Part shown: in pieces, positions 1 through 8,284 of the stretch
Layout: the number at the start of each line of letters is the position of its first letter
How positions within the stretch are numbered: the stretch's first letter is position 1
NCBI GenBank assembly: GCA_016195325.1
Contig: JACPZX010000016.1
Location: 99,303-163,302, forward strand
DNA: 64,000 nucleotides
Origin: Acidobacteriota bacterium
GTDB taxonomy: Bacteria; Acidobacteriota; Polarisedimenticolia; JACPZX01
Direction of reading: 5' to 3'
Made by a program: the position numbers and the translations under genes
Notes under the pieces: model-generated
What the model was told of the DNA's origin: nothing
Seen by the model: only the letters and a program-made list of their open reading frames with translations
The model's database searches: none

Positions 1-576
1 AGCCCGCCTCTCGCCTTTCGAGCGGGATGGAGGGAGATCCCCGCCGCAAGACCCGTCACCCAGGAGCATCTGGCCCACCCCGATCTCGCCCTGAGCCTGC
101 ACGGCCCCGGCGCGGCGCAGCTCAAGAAGAGCCACCACGACGAGATCCCCGGCGACCCCTGGTATCTCTGGTCGGGAGCGTGCGCCGGCGCCTGGGCGAT
201 CAGCCTGCGTCACCGCGACGCCGTGATCGATCTGTCCGCCCCGGGGGCCGTGCGCTGGCGCGCGCGTCAGTCGGGGACGCGCCGCCTGCGCCTGATCCTC
301 AAGCCCGAGCGCGGCAGGTGGCTGGTCAGCGACCTTGGCGATGGCGCGTCGGGCGGCTGGCGTGAGTTCGAGATCGAGATCGCGACGACCTCCTGGCGGC
401 GGCTCGACATCGAGACCGTGACGCCGGGGGGCGAGGCGGGAGCCGGCGAGATCGACATGGGGCGCGTGGACGCCGTCGGGGTCACCGATTTGATGGGCGG
501 CGAAGGAAGCGGCCAGTGCTCCCGCCTCGACTGGATCGAGGTGTCGGGACGCCTCGTGGCGCGGACGGCGCGTTGA
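1..576 (+). CDS. Hypothetical protein, 5'-truncated by the window edge
   Basis: The frame is open from the first base to a TGA at 574-576, giving 191 visible codons; the start lies outside the window. I do not recognise the family. The visible part is rich in W, R and short alternating beta-type segments (for example WYLWSGACAGAWAISLRH followed by VRWRARQSG and LRLILKPERGRWLVSD), which suggests a beta-sandwich of the kind seen in sugar-related secreted or polysaccharide-processing proteins. That is a guess from composition only. The following glycosyltransferase-like gene starts inside this gene's stop codon (TTGA overlap), so the two are probably translationally coupled and may act in the same glycan pathway. 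Confidence 0.6.
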   Translation, partial: SPPLAFRAGWREIPAARPVTQEHLAHPDLALSLHGPGAAQLKKSHHDEIPGDPWYLWSGACAGAWAISLRHRDAVIDLSAPGAVRWRARQSGTRRLRLILKPERGRWLVSDLGDGASGGWREFEIEIATTSWRRLDIETVTPGGEAGAGEIDMGRVDAVGVTDLMGGEGSGQCSRLDWIEVSGRLVARTAR

Positions 577-1592
577 GGCGCCCCCCCGCCGACTCCGATC
601 TCTGGGTGATCACAGCCTACTTCAACCTGGCGGGGTGGTCCTCGCGTCTCGAGAACTATCGCTCGTTCCGCCGCGCCCTGGAGGTTCCCCTGGCGACGGT
701 CGAGTGGAGCCCGGCGGGGGCGTACGCCCTCGGCGGCGACGACGCCGACCTCCTCATGCAGATTCCCGGCGGGGACCTGATGTGGCAGAAGGAGAGGCTC
801 CTCGGGCTCGCCCTCTCCGCCCTCCCCGATCACGTCCGGTACGTCGCCTGGGTCGACTGCGACGTGATCTTCGCCGACCCGCTCTGGCACGAGCGCACGC
901 GGCGGCTCCTCCGGGATTACCGGATCGTCCAGCCCTTCCGGCGGGTGGCGTACCTGAGGCCGGAGGCGACGCGGCGCATCGCCCTCGGACGGGAATCCGC
1001 CGCGGAGGCCTGCGCGAACAGCGCCCATCCCTCGAGGCCCTCCTTCCTCGATCTCTTCGAGCGGATCGGCGACGACATCGCCCGCGTGGATCTCTCGCGG
1101 AGGTTCGACCCTGTCCCCGGCGGCGCGGGGCGGTACGACATCATGGCCCGGCCGGCCTACGGGCACGCTTGGGCGGCGCGCACGGAGACGCTCCGCCGGA
1201 TCGGTTTCTACGAGCGCTGCGTCGTGGGGGGCGGCGATCTCATGTCGGCCTATGCCCTCGTCGGGCGCGCGGAGGAGATGATCGCGAACCACCGGTCGGT
1301 CGGATGGGATTTCTACGGCGGCGGGGCGAGCTATCGGAACTGGGCGGCTCCAGCGGCGGACGCGTGCCGCGGCAACCTCGCGTGCGGCGACGAGACCCTC
1401 GCCCACCTCTTTCATGGGACCCTCGAGGATCGCCAGTACCGATCGCGCATCGACGGCCTCGCCCCCTTCGGGCTCGACATCGACCGCGACATCGCCGCCG
1501 AGCCCGGCGCGCCCTGGTCGTGGACGCGGAGCGCGGCCGAGCTCAACGGCTACTTCCTCGCCTACATCAGGAACCGAAGGGAGGACGGGTGA
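573..1592 (+). CDS. GT-A-like glycosyltransferase / nucleotide-diphospho-sugar transferase family protein
   Basis: This is a predicted cytosolic sugar transferase of 339 residues. It begins with a Rossmann-like strand (DLWVITAYFNLAGW). Near residue 90 it has WVDCDVIFADPLW, a hydrophobic strand ending in an acidic D-C-D triad, which corresponds to the DxD metal/nucleotide-sugar motif of GT-A enzymes. Towards the C-terminus it has LFHGTLEDRQYRSR, resembling the HG...R.Y..R element of related transferases. I chose the TTG at 573 because it overlaps the upstream stop (TTGA) and the conserved fold begins right after it. The longer reading from an ATG at 516 would add an arginine-rich tail lying inside the upstream gene. 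The donor and acceptor sugars cannot be told. Its 3' end overlaps the convergent methyltransferase gene by 26 bases. Confidence 0.65.
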   Translation: MRRPPADSDLWVITAYFNLAGWSSRLENYRSFRRALEVPLATVEWSPAGAYALGGDDADLLMQIPGGDLMWQKERLLGLALSALPDHVRYVAWVDCDVIFADPLWHERTRRLLRDYRIVQPFRRVAYLRPEATRRIALGRESAAEACANSAHPSRPSFLDLFERIGDDIARVDLSRRFDPVPGGAGRYDIMARPAYGHAWAARTETLRRIGFYERCVVGGGDLMSAYALVGRAEEMIANHRSVGWDFYGGGASYRNWAAPAADACRGNLACGDETLAHLFHGTLEDRQYRSRIDGLAPFGLDIDRDIAAEPGAPWSWTRSAAELNGYFLAYIRNRREDG

Positions 1593-2268
1593 CTGCGCCC
1601 GGCTCGAAGGGAGCCTCGATCGCCTCGAGAGACGAAGGGAGCCCGCGCACGAGGGTCAGCCCGCCGTCGAACGGGAACGAGAGGACCTCGAGGCCGGGCG
1701 TCTCGCGCAGCCTATGCATGAGGAGGCAGACGGTGTGCTCGTAGGGGCGGTCCTTCCCGTAGATCGGGCTCTCCCACCGGCGCACGCTGTCGTGGAAGAG
1801 GGTGACCGCCTCCGGTGCGAGCTTGGGGAGCATCGCGAGGTAGTCGAAGCGCGCCTGCTCCGCCGTGTGGAAGCCGTCCACCATCGCCATCCCGACGCCG
1901 GCGAGATGCCGGTACTCTTCGGTCGCGACGAACTCCTGCGTCGTCGCCCGGACATGCCGGACGTTCGGCGCGCCGAGCGACGCGAAGTGCCCCGTCACGC
2001 GCGCCGAGTCGGACCAGAAGTCGTCCACGAACGACGGATCGACGAAGACCACCTCGCCCCCCTCGGAGTTGTCCGCCAGCGCCTTCCCGAGAATGGCAGG
2101 GACGAACCCCCGCCAGGAGCCGATGACGACGGCGGTCCGGGGGCGGATCACGCGCGCGAGGGCGTAGTAGATCCAACCCAGGCCGAGGTTGAGGTCGCCG
2201 GCGCGCTGCGCGTGCCCCATCCGGAGCATCGCGGGGTCGGCGAAGAGTCGTGAGATGAACTCGTCCAC
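1567..2268 (-). CDS. Class I SAM-dependent methyltransferase
   Basis: This is a protein of about 233 residues with a recognisable Rossmann methyltransferase core. The strand-and-glycine element VVIGSWRGFVPAILGKAL occupies the position of motif I, VVFVDPSFVDDFW is the acidic end of strand 2, and MAMVDGFHTAEQARFDY followed by VTLFHDSV is the typical 'DG.H....' and 'HD' pattern of Methyltransf_24-type enzymes. The substrate is unknown; glycan or small-molecule O-methylation would fit the neighbours. GTG at 2268 is preferred, although no good ribosome-binding site is visible. A GTG at 2283 or an ATG about 13 codons downstream is possible. The frame stays open back to 3138, but that extension is antisense to the next methyltransferase and is not credible. 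It is divergent from the gene at 2320, with a 51-base gap. Confidence 0.7.
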   Translation of the reverse strand: MDEFISRLFADPAMLRMGHAQRAGDLNLGLGWIYYALARVIRPRTAVVIGSWRGFVPAILGKALADNSEGGEVVFVDPSFVDDFWSDSARVTGHFASLGAPNVRHVRATTQEFVATEEYRHLAGVGMAMVDGFHTAEQARFDYLAMLPKLAPEAVTLFHDSVRRWESPIYGKDRPYEHTVCLLMHRLRETPGLEVLSFPFDGGLTLVRGLPSSLEAIEAPFEPGAVTRPPFGS

Positions 2269-2319
2269 GGGAGCAGAATACACGCGGGGCCCGTCAGGGG
2301 ACACTCGAGGAGGAACGAC

Positions 2320-3162
2320 GTGACCGAGGAGACCGTCCATTCGCTCGACCCCGAAGCCCTCGACATCTTCGCGAGGAAGGGAACCCAGGGGGGCCCCGAC
2401 GTCCCCCAGGCGGGCCCGGCCAACGGGGTCAAGGTCCGCCGCGTCCTTCAGCTCACGCGCGATTTCGCCCGGCGCCCGTTCGAAGATCTGCGCATCCTCG
2501 ATCTCGGGTGCGGCGAGGGGGTCTACGCGATCGAGGCGTCGCTGCGCGGCGCCGAGGTCCTCGCCGTCGACGCCCGCACCGGGCGCATGGAGCAGGGGGC
2601 GGCGTGCGCCGCCCGCCACGGCCTCGCGAACGTCCGCTTCGTTCAGGGGGACGTGAGGAACGTGACGCGCGACGGCGTCGGATCCTTCGACGTCGTCTAC
2701 CTGCTCGGGCTCCTCTACCATCTGGACGCCCCCGACCTCTTCGCGGTTCTCGAGAAGGTGCACGACCTGTGCGACGGGGTGCTCGTCGTCGACACGCTCG
2801 TCAGCCTCACGGCGGAGTGCGAGGTCGCGTGGCGCGATCGGACGTACCAGGGACGGCGCGTCCGGGAGCACGAGGACGGCGACCCGGACGACGTGCGCAG
2901 GGGGCGCGCGCTCAGGTCGATCGACAACACCTTCAGCCTGAGGCTCACGCGGCGCTCGCTTCTCTCGGCCCTTCACGACGCCGGCTTCACGTCGGTCTGC
3001 GAGGGCCACGTTCCCTTCGAGCCGGGGAAGGCGGAGGATCGCGTCACGCTCGTGGCCCTCAAGGGGACGCCGGTGCTCCTCTCCACGTACCCGTGGGTCA
3101 ACGGCAGGTCCGAGGGCGAGATCGAGCGGACGCTGCATCCGCCCCCCCCATCGGCGGGGTAG
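2320..3162 (+). CDS. Class I SAM-dependent methyltransferase
   Basis: This is a 280-residue predicted cytosolic methyltransferase. Motif I is explicit (LRILDLGCGEGVYAIEAS, about residues 57-74), followed by the acidic strand-2 end (VLAVDARTGRM), then FVQGDVRN and SFDVVYLLGLLYHL, the 'D.V...g.lyH' pattern of Methyltransf_11/DUF1698-like enzymes. The C-terminal third (LTRRSLLSALHDAGF) is the usual substrate-side helix region. The GTG start is supported by a strong GAGGAGG at 2307-2313 with six bases of spacing. A long perfect hairpin follows the stop. The substrate is unknown. With the glycosyltransferase and the divergent methyltransferase it suggests a glycan-modification locus. Confidence 0.78.
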   Translation: MTEETVHSLDPEALDIFARKGTQGGPDVPQAGPANGVKVRRVLQLTRDFARRPFEDLRILDLGCGEGVYAIEASLRGAEVLAVDARTGRMEQGAACAARHGLANVRFVQGDVRNVTRDGVGSFDVVYLLGLLYHLDAPDLFAVLEKVHDLCDGVLVVDTLVSLTAECEVAWRDRTYQGRRVREHEDGDPDDVRRGRALRSIDNTFSLRLTRRSLLSALHDAGFTSVCEGHVPFEPGKAEDRVTLVALKGTPVLLSTYPWVNGRSEGEIERTLHPPPPSAG

Positions 3163-3166
3163 AAGA

Positions 3167-3190
3167 GGGGCGGGACTCTCGTCCCGCCCC
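3167..3190. terminator. Bidirectional transcription terminator-like hairpin
   Basis: Ten bases (GGGGCGGGAC, 3167-3176) pair perfectly with 3181-3190 around a TCTC loop. The hairpin lies between the convergent ends of the methyltransferase (stop 3162) and the sialidase-like gene (stop 3218). There is no T-run on either side, so the termination mechanism is uncertain, but the placement is what a shared terminator would show. Confidence 0.6.
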
Positions 3191-3217
3191 CCCGAACGGC
3201 CGGAGGCCGATGACTCT

Positions 3218-6200
3218 CTACGGGCAGCTTCTGCCGGGGACCCGGGGCTTCGAGGCCGAAGGCGTCCCGTACGTGCTGTCCAGCCCGTGGTGGTACGCCA
3301 CGAGGTAGAAGAAGACCTTCCCGGGCGCCGGCGTGTCGGTGTCCAGGCGGCTGGTCTGGAGCGTGCGCGGCTCGAGGCAGTCCACCGCGCCGAGGTTCAG
3401 GAAGTTCGTCTGCTCGGAGAGCTGCGCGACGTTTCCGCGGATGACGCTGTAGTACTCGGCGCCTCCCACGGCGTTCCACGACAGCACCGGGTCGGCACCG
3501 ACGAGGTTCATCTCGATGCTCATCGGGTCCTCGACGCCTGACTGGTCGTGCGGCACGAAGGCCGACCTCGCGGAGGTCGCCGGGTTGCCGTGGATGTCGA
3601 CGCAGGTGTAGCCGGCCGTGTAGAGGCGGCCCTGGCCCGTCCCCGCGCGCTCGGCGCGGAAATCGAACGAGAGATCGAGCGTTCCGGGTGCGGCGTTCTG
3701 GATGTCGTTCGTGGTGTTCCCGTCGCCGTTCCCGGTCGCGTTGTCGGGCTCGCTGCTGCTCACCGACGTCAGCGTGCAGGTCGTCGCGCCGCAGTTGTCG
3801 AACGATGTCACCGTCGCGTCGACGGTGACCATCTGGTGGTTCGGGGGCCACAGCCGCTCCGGGCTGAGGCTCACGGCCACCGCCGGGGGCTCGTTGTCCG
3901 CGACCGTCACATTGAAGGAGCAGGACGACGTGCGGCCGGCGGCATCGGTGGCCGTCGCGTGCACGGTCGTGCCGCCCACCGGGAAGACCGAGCCGGAGGC
4001 GACGTCGGTCGCCACCGTCACGGCGCCGCAGTTGTCGGTGGCCGTGGGCGCCGGGTAGGTGACGACGGCGGAGCAGAGACCGGGATCGTTGACGGCGCTG
4101 ATGTCCGCGGGGCAGGTGATCGACGGGGGCGTCGTGTCCACGACCGTGACCTTGAAGCTGCACGTCGCGGTCGCTCCGGCCGCGTCGGTCGCGGTGGCGT
4201 GAACGGTGGTGGTCCCCACCGGGAAGCTCGAGCCGGAGGCGATGTCGGTCGTGACCATCGCGGCGCCGCAGTTGTCAGTGGCCGTGGGGGCCGGGAAGCT
4301 GACGGGCGCCGAGCAGAGGCCCGGGGCGTTGACGGTGCTGATGTCGGACGGGCACGCGATCACCGGCGGCGGGTTCACGACGGTGAACGACGCGGCGCCC
4401 GTGTTGTTGGCCGGGTCGTTGTCCGGGGTCGCCGCGCCCACGGCGGCCGTGTTCGAGACGATCGTCCCGTCCGGGACGTTGCAGTTCACCGTCGCACCCA
4501 GCGTGACGGTCTCGGTCCCGCTCGACGCGAGGGAGGCGAAGCCGGCGGTGCGGCTGTTCCCGCTCCCGCCGCAGACCCCCGACCCCGTCGAGGAGCATGA
4601 GGTGAAGGTCAGCGAGGAGGAGAGGCTGTCGCTCACGACGACGCCGGCCGACGCGCTCGGCCCTCCGTTCGACACGGAGATCGCGTAGGTGACGGGATCG
4701 CCCGTCAGCACCGTCGGGGACGAGACGGTCTTCGTCAGGCTCAGGTCGGCCTGGCCCGAGACGACGCTCTTCACCACGACGTTGTCCACCATGACGCCGC
4801 ACTGATGGCCGGGGCGGACGTTCGCGCAGTTGAAGGAGCTGTCCTGGGTGAACTCGAACCGGAGCTGCACCCTGGCTCCGGCCAGGCCGCCGGCGCCGGG
4901 GAACTTCATGTGGACGTGCTTGAAGCCCTGCGAATCGCCGGCCCAGCACGACATGTCCTCGAAGTAGCGGGTGCTGCTGTTGCGCGGGAGGTGCTTGGGA
5001 TAGTGCAAGAAGCCGTCGGTGGTGAACTCCTCCTCCCAGGCCTCGGCCAGAGCGGAGATGATGACCCTTCCAGTGGTCTGGTCGGTGAGACGCAGGAAGA
5101 AGCCGTCGAAGGCCTGGATGTTGAAGGAGGGGTCGTCCTCCGTGTCGTAGGCGACGTCCATGTCGACGGTCATGTACTCGGCGGCCGCCGGAACCGTCAG
5201 GACGGGGCTGAGCAGCCGCTCCCATCGCGTCGGGTCGGCGGTCGGCGTGCTGCCGTCCTGGGCGTTCTGGTGGAAGGCCGCGTTGGAGGTCGTGCCGAAG
5301 AAGGTGCCGTTCGTGACCCAGGGAACCGTGTTCAGGCCACCGCCGTGGGCGACGCTCCATCCCGCCGGCAGCGCCGGCGCGGTCGCCGCGTCGAAGTTTT
5401 CATTCAAGAGGGTCGTCGTCTCGGGCGTGCCGGTGGACTGCGTGAAGAGCAGGGTCGTCGTCCCCTGGTCGCTCGAGACGTTCAGCGCCAGCTCGATGTG
5501 CGTCCCCTTCACGAACGAGGGGGAGAGCTGGAGGACGTAGTCGGTGTTGTCGAGCGCGCTGGCTCCCGCGGCGAGGTCGGGGTAGTCCGAGCTCGCCTGG
5601 GTGACCGACACCCCCGCGGTGGAGGTGGACAGCGTGCCGCTGATCCGGGTGAGGCTGCCGGCGCTGATCGGGTTGGTGACGTAGTTGAGGAGCGGCATCT
5701 TCAGGCTGACCGTCTCCCCCGCGTCGATGAAGCCGTTCCCGCCGGTCTCGGTGAAGGTGACGCCGCCGAGGCTCAGCGAGATCTTCGTGGCGGGGGCGCG
5801 CTTGAAGAAGACGTCGGGGGTGCTGAAGTTCCCGACCGGCTGCTGGTCGAGGAACCCCTTCAGCTCGGTGCCGGCCCACGTCGCGAAAACCTGGCCCCCC
5901 TGGGCCACGCTCTGGTTGTAGTCCCCGAGGTTCGGCTGGCCCGTGTCGTTCCCCCACCCCGCGTGGTACGGGCGGTCGCTCATGGCCATCGGCTTGCTCC
6001 ACGTGACGCCGCCGTCGTCGGAGTACAGGAAGGTCGTCTCCGTGAGATCACCGCTCGCGGCGATCCCCTGGTCGTAGTAGTGAACGTACACGCGGCCCGT
6101 CGTCGTGTCGACCGTGACCCAGGGGAACCACTGCGCCCGGTCGGCGCCGGGGCGGCTGTCGAGGATCACCGGTGCGGAGAAGCCCAGCCCGCCATCGATG

Positions 6201-7375
6201 CTGCGCTGGAAAGCGACGTCGGCGCCGTCATGGTTCGAGTTGTTGGAGTAGACGACGTAGACGTTTCCCTGGAAAGTTCCGCCCGAGTTGTCCACGGCGA
6301 GGGAGGGAGAGGTGTTGACGCGGTCGTTCCCCGGGACCTGATCCATGGTGAAGAAGTTCGTGGTCAGCTGCACCGCCGGGCTCCAGTTGGCGCCGTTGTC
6401 CGTCGAGCGGGCGTAGCCGACGTTGTTTCCGTTCGCAACCGGTGTGCGCCGCCACACGACGTAGACGTTCGACGACCCGCCCCCGACGAATCGGGGAATC
6501 GAGGCCTGGCCGTCGCCGGAGGCGGCGGCGACGATCTTGCGGGCCGACCAGGTCGGCGGCGTCGCCGAGAAGATGTTGTCCGAGAAGGTCGCCGAGATCT
6601 CCACGCCGCCGGGGGCGAAGGCCGTCGAGGTGAAATTGGACCAGCTCATGAGGGCGCGGCCGGTCTCCGGGTCGACGTCGGCGAATTCCTTGTCGGCTGC
6701 ATCGCGGGCGTTCACGCCCGAGAGAAGACCGTGGGGGTTGGTCGCGGTCGTCACCTCGAAGGGGCCCGTCCACGTGTGGCCGCAGTCGGTCGAGCGGTGC
6801 ACGCCCATCGTCTGCGCCGTGCCGGTGGTGGAGAACTTCTTGACGACGATCGAGAAGTAGACGAACTGGCAGCCCCCACCGCCGGGGACGTACTTGACCT
6901 CGGGATCGCCGAAGACCTGAGGGAAGAGCGTGGTGCCGATGGCGCTCGTCCCCGTCGTGACGGGGAGCTGGCCGCCGTCGACGAAGGTCACGCCGCCGTC
7001 ATCCGAGTACCGGAACCCGGACACCGACGCGGGATTGAGGGAGAAACCCCGCGTGTCGTTGAAGCCGATCACGATGTGCATGCCGGTGGGGTCCACGGCG
7101 AGCGAGGTCTCGGCCTGCCCGCCGAGCGGGCCGTCGTTGTCGTCGTCCTGCCCGGTGGCGAGCGCCGTGGCCTGAATTCCTCCCGCGGCGGCGGCGTCCC
7201 GCTCGTCGGCCTGCGTCTGGGCCACGCGACCCATCGCCGACATGATGTCCTCGTCGGCCGTCTTCTCCGGAAGAGGATCCTCCGCCAGCATGTAGAAACC
7301 GCCGGTCAGGATCACGATTCCCAGCGTCAGCATGAGAGAGCGGACTCGGAGATTCGTCGGCTTCCGGCTGCGCAT
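3218..7375 (-). CDS. Secreted BNR/sialidase-type beta-propeller protein with DUF11 and HYR domains
   Basis: This 1385-residue exported protein has a basic N-terminus and a hydrophobic segment at about residues 13-31 (MLTLGIVILTGGFYML), a signal peptide or anchor. Residues about 60-520 carry five Asp-box motifs (SDDGGVTF, STDCGHTW, STDNGANW, SIDGGLGF, SDDGGVTW), the signature of six-bladed sialidase/BNR propellers. Next come a jelly-roll-like region with Cys (about 660-860), a DUF11 repeat (about 875-1000), two HYR domains with TDNCGA and FPVGTTTVHATATD elements (about 1003-1170), a third Ig-like piece, and a fibronectin-like tail ending in GRSCP. ATG 7375 is chosen for its GAGGAGC ribosome-binding site; the frame is open to 7501. 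The substrate is unknown: Asp-box propellers are often not sialidases and no catalytic triad could be assigned. It is likely extracellular or surface-attached. Confidence 0.75.
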   Translation of the reverse strand: MRSRKPTNLRVRSLMLTLGIVILTGGFYMLAEDPLPEKTADEDIMSAMGRVAQTQADERDAAAAGGIQATALATGQDDDNDGPLGGQAETSLAVDPTGMHIVIGFNDTRGFSLNPASVSGFRYSDDGGVTFVDGGQLPVTTGTSAIGTTLFPQVFGDPEVKYVPGGGGCQFVYFSIVVKKFSTTGTAQTMGVHRSTDCGHTWTGPFEVTTATNPHGLLSGVNARDAADKEFADVDPETGRALMSWSNFTSTAFAPGGVEISATFSDNIFSATPPTWSARKIVAAASGDGQASIPRFVGGGSSNVYVVWRRTPVANGNNVGYARSTDNGANWSPAVQLTTNFFTMDQVPGNDRVNTSPSLAVDNSGGTFQGNVYVVYSNNSNHDGADVAFQRSIDGGLGFSAPVILDSRPGADRAQWFPWVTVDTTTGRVYVHYYDQGIAASGDLTETTFLYSDDGGVTWSKPMAMSDRPYHAGWGNDTGQPNLGDYNQSVAQGGQVFATWAGTELKGFLDQQPVGNFSTPDVFFKRAPATKISLSLGGVTFTETGGNGFIDAGETVSLKMPLLNYVTNPISAGSLTRISGTLSTSTAGVSVTQASSDYPDLAAGASALDNTDYVLQLSPSFVKGTHIELALNVSSDQGTTTLLFTQSTGTPETTTLLNENFDAATAPALPAGWSVAHGGGLNTVPWVTNGTFFGTTSNAAFHQNAQDGSTPTADPTRWERLLSPVLTVPAAAEYMTVDMDVAYDTEDDPSFNIQAFDGFFLRLTDQTTGRVIISALAEAWEEEFTTDGFLHYPKHLPRNSSTRYFEDMSCWAGDSQGFKHVHMKFPGAGGLAGARVQLRFEFTQDSSFNCANVRPGHQCGVMVDNVVVKSVVSGQADLSLTKTVSSPTVLTGDPVTYAISVSNGGPSASAGVVVSDSLSSSLTFTSCSSTGSGVCGGSGNSRTAGFASLASSGTETVTLGATVNCNVPDGTIVSNTAAVGAATPDNDPANNTGAASFTVVNPPPVIACPSDISTVNAPGLCSAPVSFPAPTATDNCGAAMVTTDIASGSSFPVGTTTVHATATDAAGATATCSFKVTVVDTTPPSITCPADISAVNDPGLCSAVVTYPAPTATDNCGAVTVATDVASGSVFPVGGTTVHATATDAAGRTSSCSFNVTVADNEPPAVAVSLSPERLWPPNHQMVTVDATVTSFDNCGATTCTLTSVSSSEPDNATGNGDGNTTNDIQNAAPGTLDLSFDFRAERAGTGQGRLYTAGYTCVDIHGNPATSARSAFVPHDQSGVEDPMSIEMNLVGADPVLSWNAVGGAEYYSVIRGNVAQLSEQTNFLNLGAVDCLEPRTLQTSRLDTDTPAPGKVFFYLVAYHHGLDSTYGTPSASKPRVPGRSCP

Positions 7376-7501
7376 CGATGTGCTCCTCGGCTCGAGTGAG
7401 TGAGAGGGGCCCCCCGGCCCGCGCGGCTCAACGCCGCGTTCCCACGGATCCAAAGGCGATATCGGTGAAGAAAGTCCAAGAATGGCGAACTTTCGCCCCA
7501 C

Positions 7502-7530
7502 TCAGTACCCTGAAAATAGCTTGCAGTCAA
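7502..7530 (-). promoter_or_regulatory. Weak sigma70-like promoter for the sialidase-like gene
   Basis: On the minus strand TTGACT (7530-7525) is separated by 17 bases from TACTGA (7507-7502). The -35 is near consensus and the -10 is poor. The transcript would carry a leader of roughly 120 bases before the ATG at 7375. This is a pattern match only. Confidence 0.22.
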
Positions 7531-7581
7531 GGAAGTAATGCGATCTCCGGCCGAATAGGGCCCGGATCGGAAATCTCGGGA

Positions 7582-7587
7582 TATACT
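7582..7587 (+). promoter_or_regulatory. Possible -10 element giving a leaderless transcript
   Basis: TATACT lies seven bases before the ATG at 7595. Transcription from it would start at or next to the start codon. No TTGACA-like -35 is seen at 16-18 bases, and the gene has no clear ribosome-binding site. Confidence 0.3.
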
Positions 7588-7594
7588 CGAGCCG

Positions 7595-8284
7595 ATGCGC
7601 GGTCTCATCCTCTTGATCGCCACCCTTCCTCTGCTGATGAGCGCGCAGACCCGCCGCTCTTCGCCGGCCCCCGGCGTTGCGCCTCCCGCCCACTCCTGCG
7701 GCGCAATCTGCGATGAGTTGGCGGGGCCCTGGATCGTCACGGTGGCGCCGCCGACCTCGGTGATGGAGGCCTGCGCTGACTCCAGGGCGAACCGAACGGG
7801 GGTGACCTTCCCTTCCGACGCTCTCGGACTGGGGGAAGTGAGGGTCGCCACCTCCCCTTCCGGGTCGCTCATCGAGTTTCGGAGCGCCGGCCCATCGATC
7901 CGGATCGCCGGAAGCATCGACCCGGGAACGCTCGGCGTCCGATTCATCCTCCAGGACGGCCAGGGAAAGAGGATCCGGTGCTCCGGCGTCCTGAACAAGT
8001 TCAAGAATCCGGCCGGCAGCGACGGGTGGGTCACAGAGACCGCTTGCGACACCGGCGCGACGGGGACTGCCGAGTGCCGACTCAATCCTCCGGTGAAGGT
8101 CACCCTCCTCATCCAGAGGACTCTGATGGAGGGCGCTCCCGGGAATCGAGCCGATCAGTATTTGAAGACCAGCGCCTGGCCGGCGTGCAGGACCGCGTTC
8201 GGGCTCGCGCCCCAAGCACCGACGATCAGATCCGGAAGACCGTCGTTGTCGACGTCTCCGGCGTTGGCGACGCTGTCGCCGTAG
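7595..8284 (+). CDS. Small exported hypothetical protein
   Basis: The protein has 229 residues and an N-terminal signal peptide (MRGLILLIATLPLLMSAQT, cleavage probably near residue 18). The mature part contains four or more cysteines (HSCGAICDE, EACADSR, IRCSGVLN, ETACDTG, AECRLNPP), suggesting disulfides and a periplasmic or extracellular location. I recognise no family. The last 43 or so codons (from about 8155) are antisense to the end of the convergent FG-GAP gene and change composition to S/P/T-rich, so the natural C-terminus may have been near LLIQRTLMEG with the stop lost, or the two genes truly overlap by 130 bases. There is no neighbour on the same strand. Confidence 0.5.
   Translation: MRGLILLIATLPLLMSAQTRRSSPAPGVAPPAHSCGAICDELAGPWIVTVAPPTSVMEACADSRANRTGVTFPSDALGLGEVRVATSPSGSLIEFRSAGPSIRIAGSIDPGTLGVRFILQDGQGKRIRCSGVLNKFKNPAGSDGWVTETACDTGATGTAECRLNPPVKVTLLIQRTLMEGAPGNRADQYLKTSAWPACRTAFGLAPQAPTIRSGRPSLSTSPALATLSP

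Noticed and set aside
2269-3138. N-terminal extension of the minus-strand methyltransferase
   Set aside because: It is antisense to the second methyltransferase, whose start has a strong ribosome-binding site. The fold begins only near 2268.
4805-7399. An 864-codon plus-strand frame under the sialidase-like gene
   Set aside because: It is antisense to a gene with clear domains, and its composition is typical of shadow frames.
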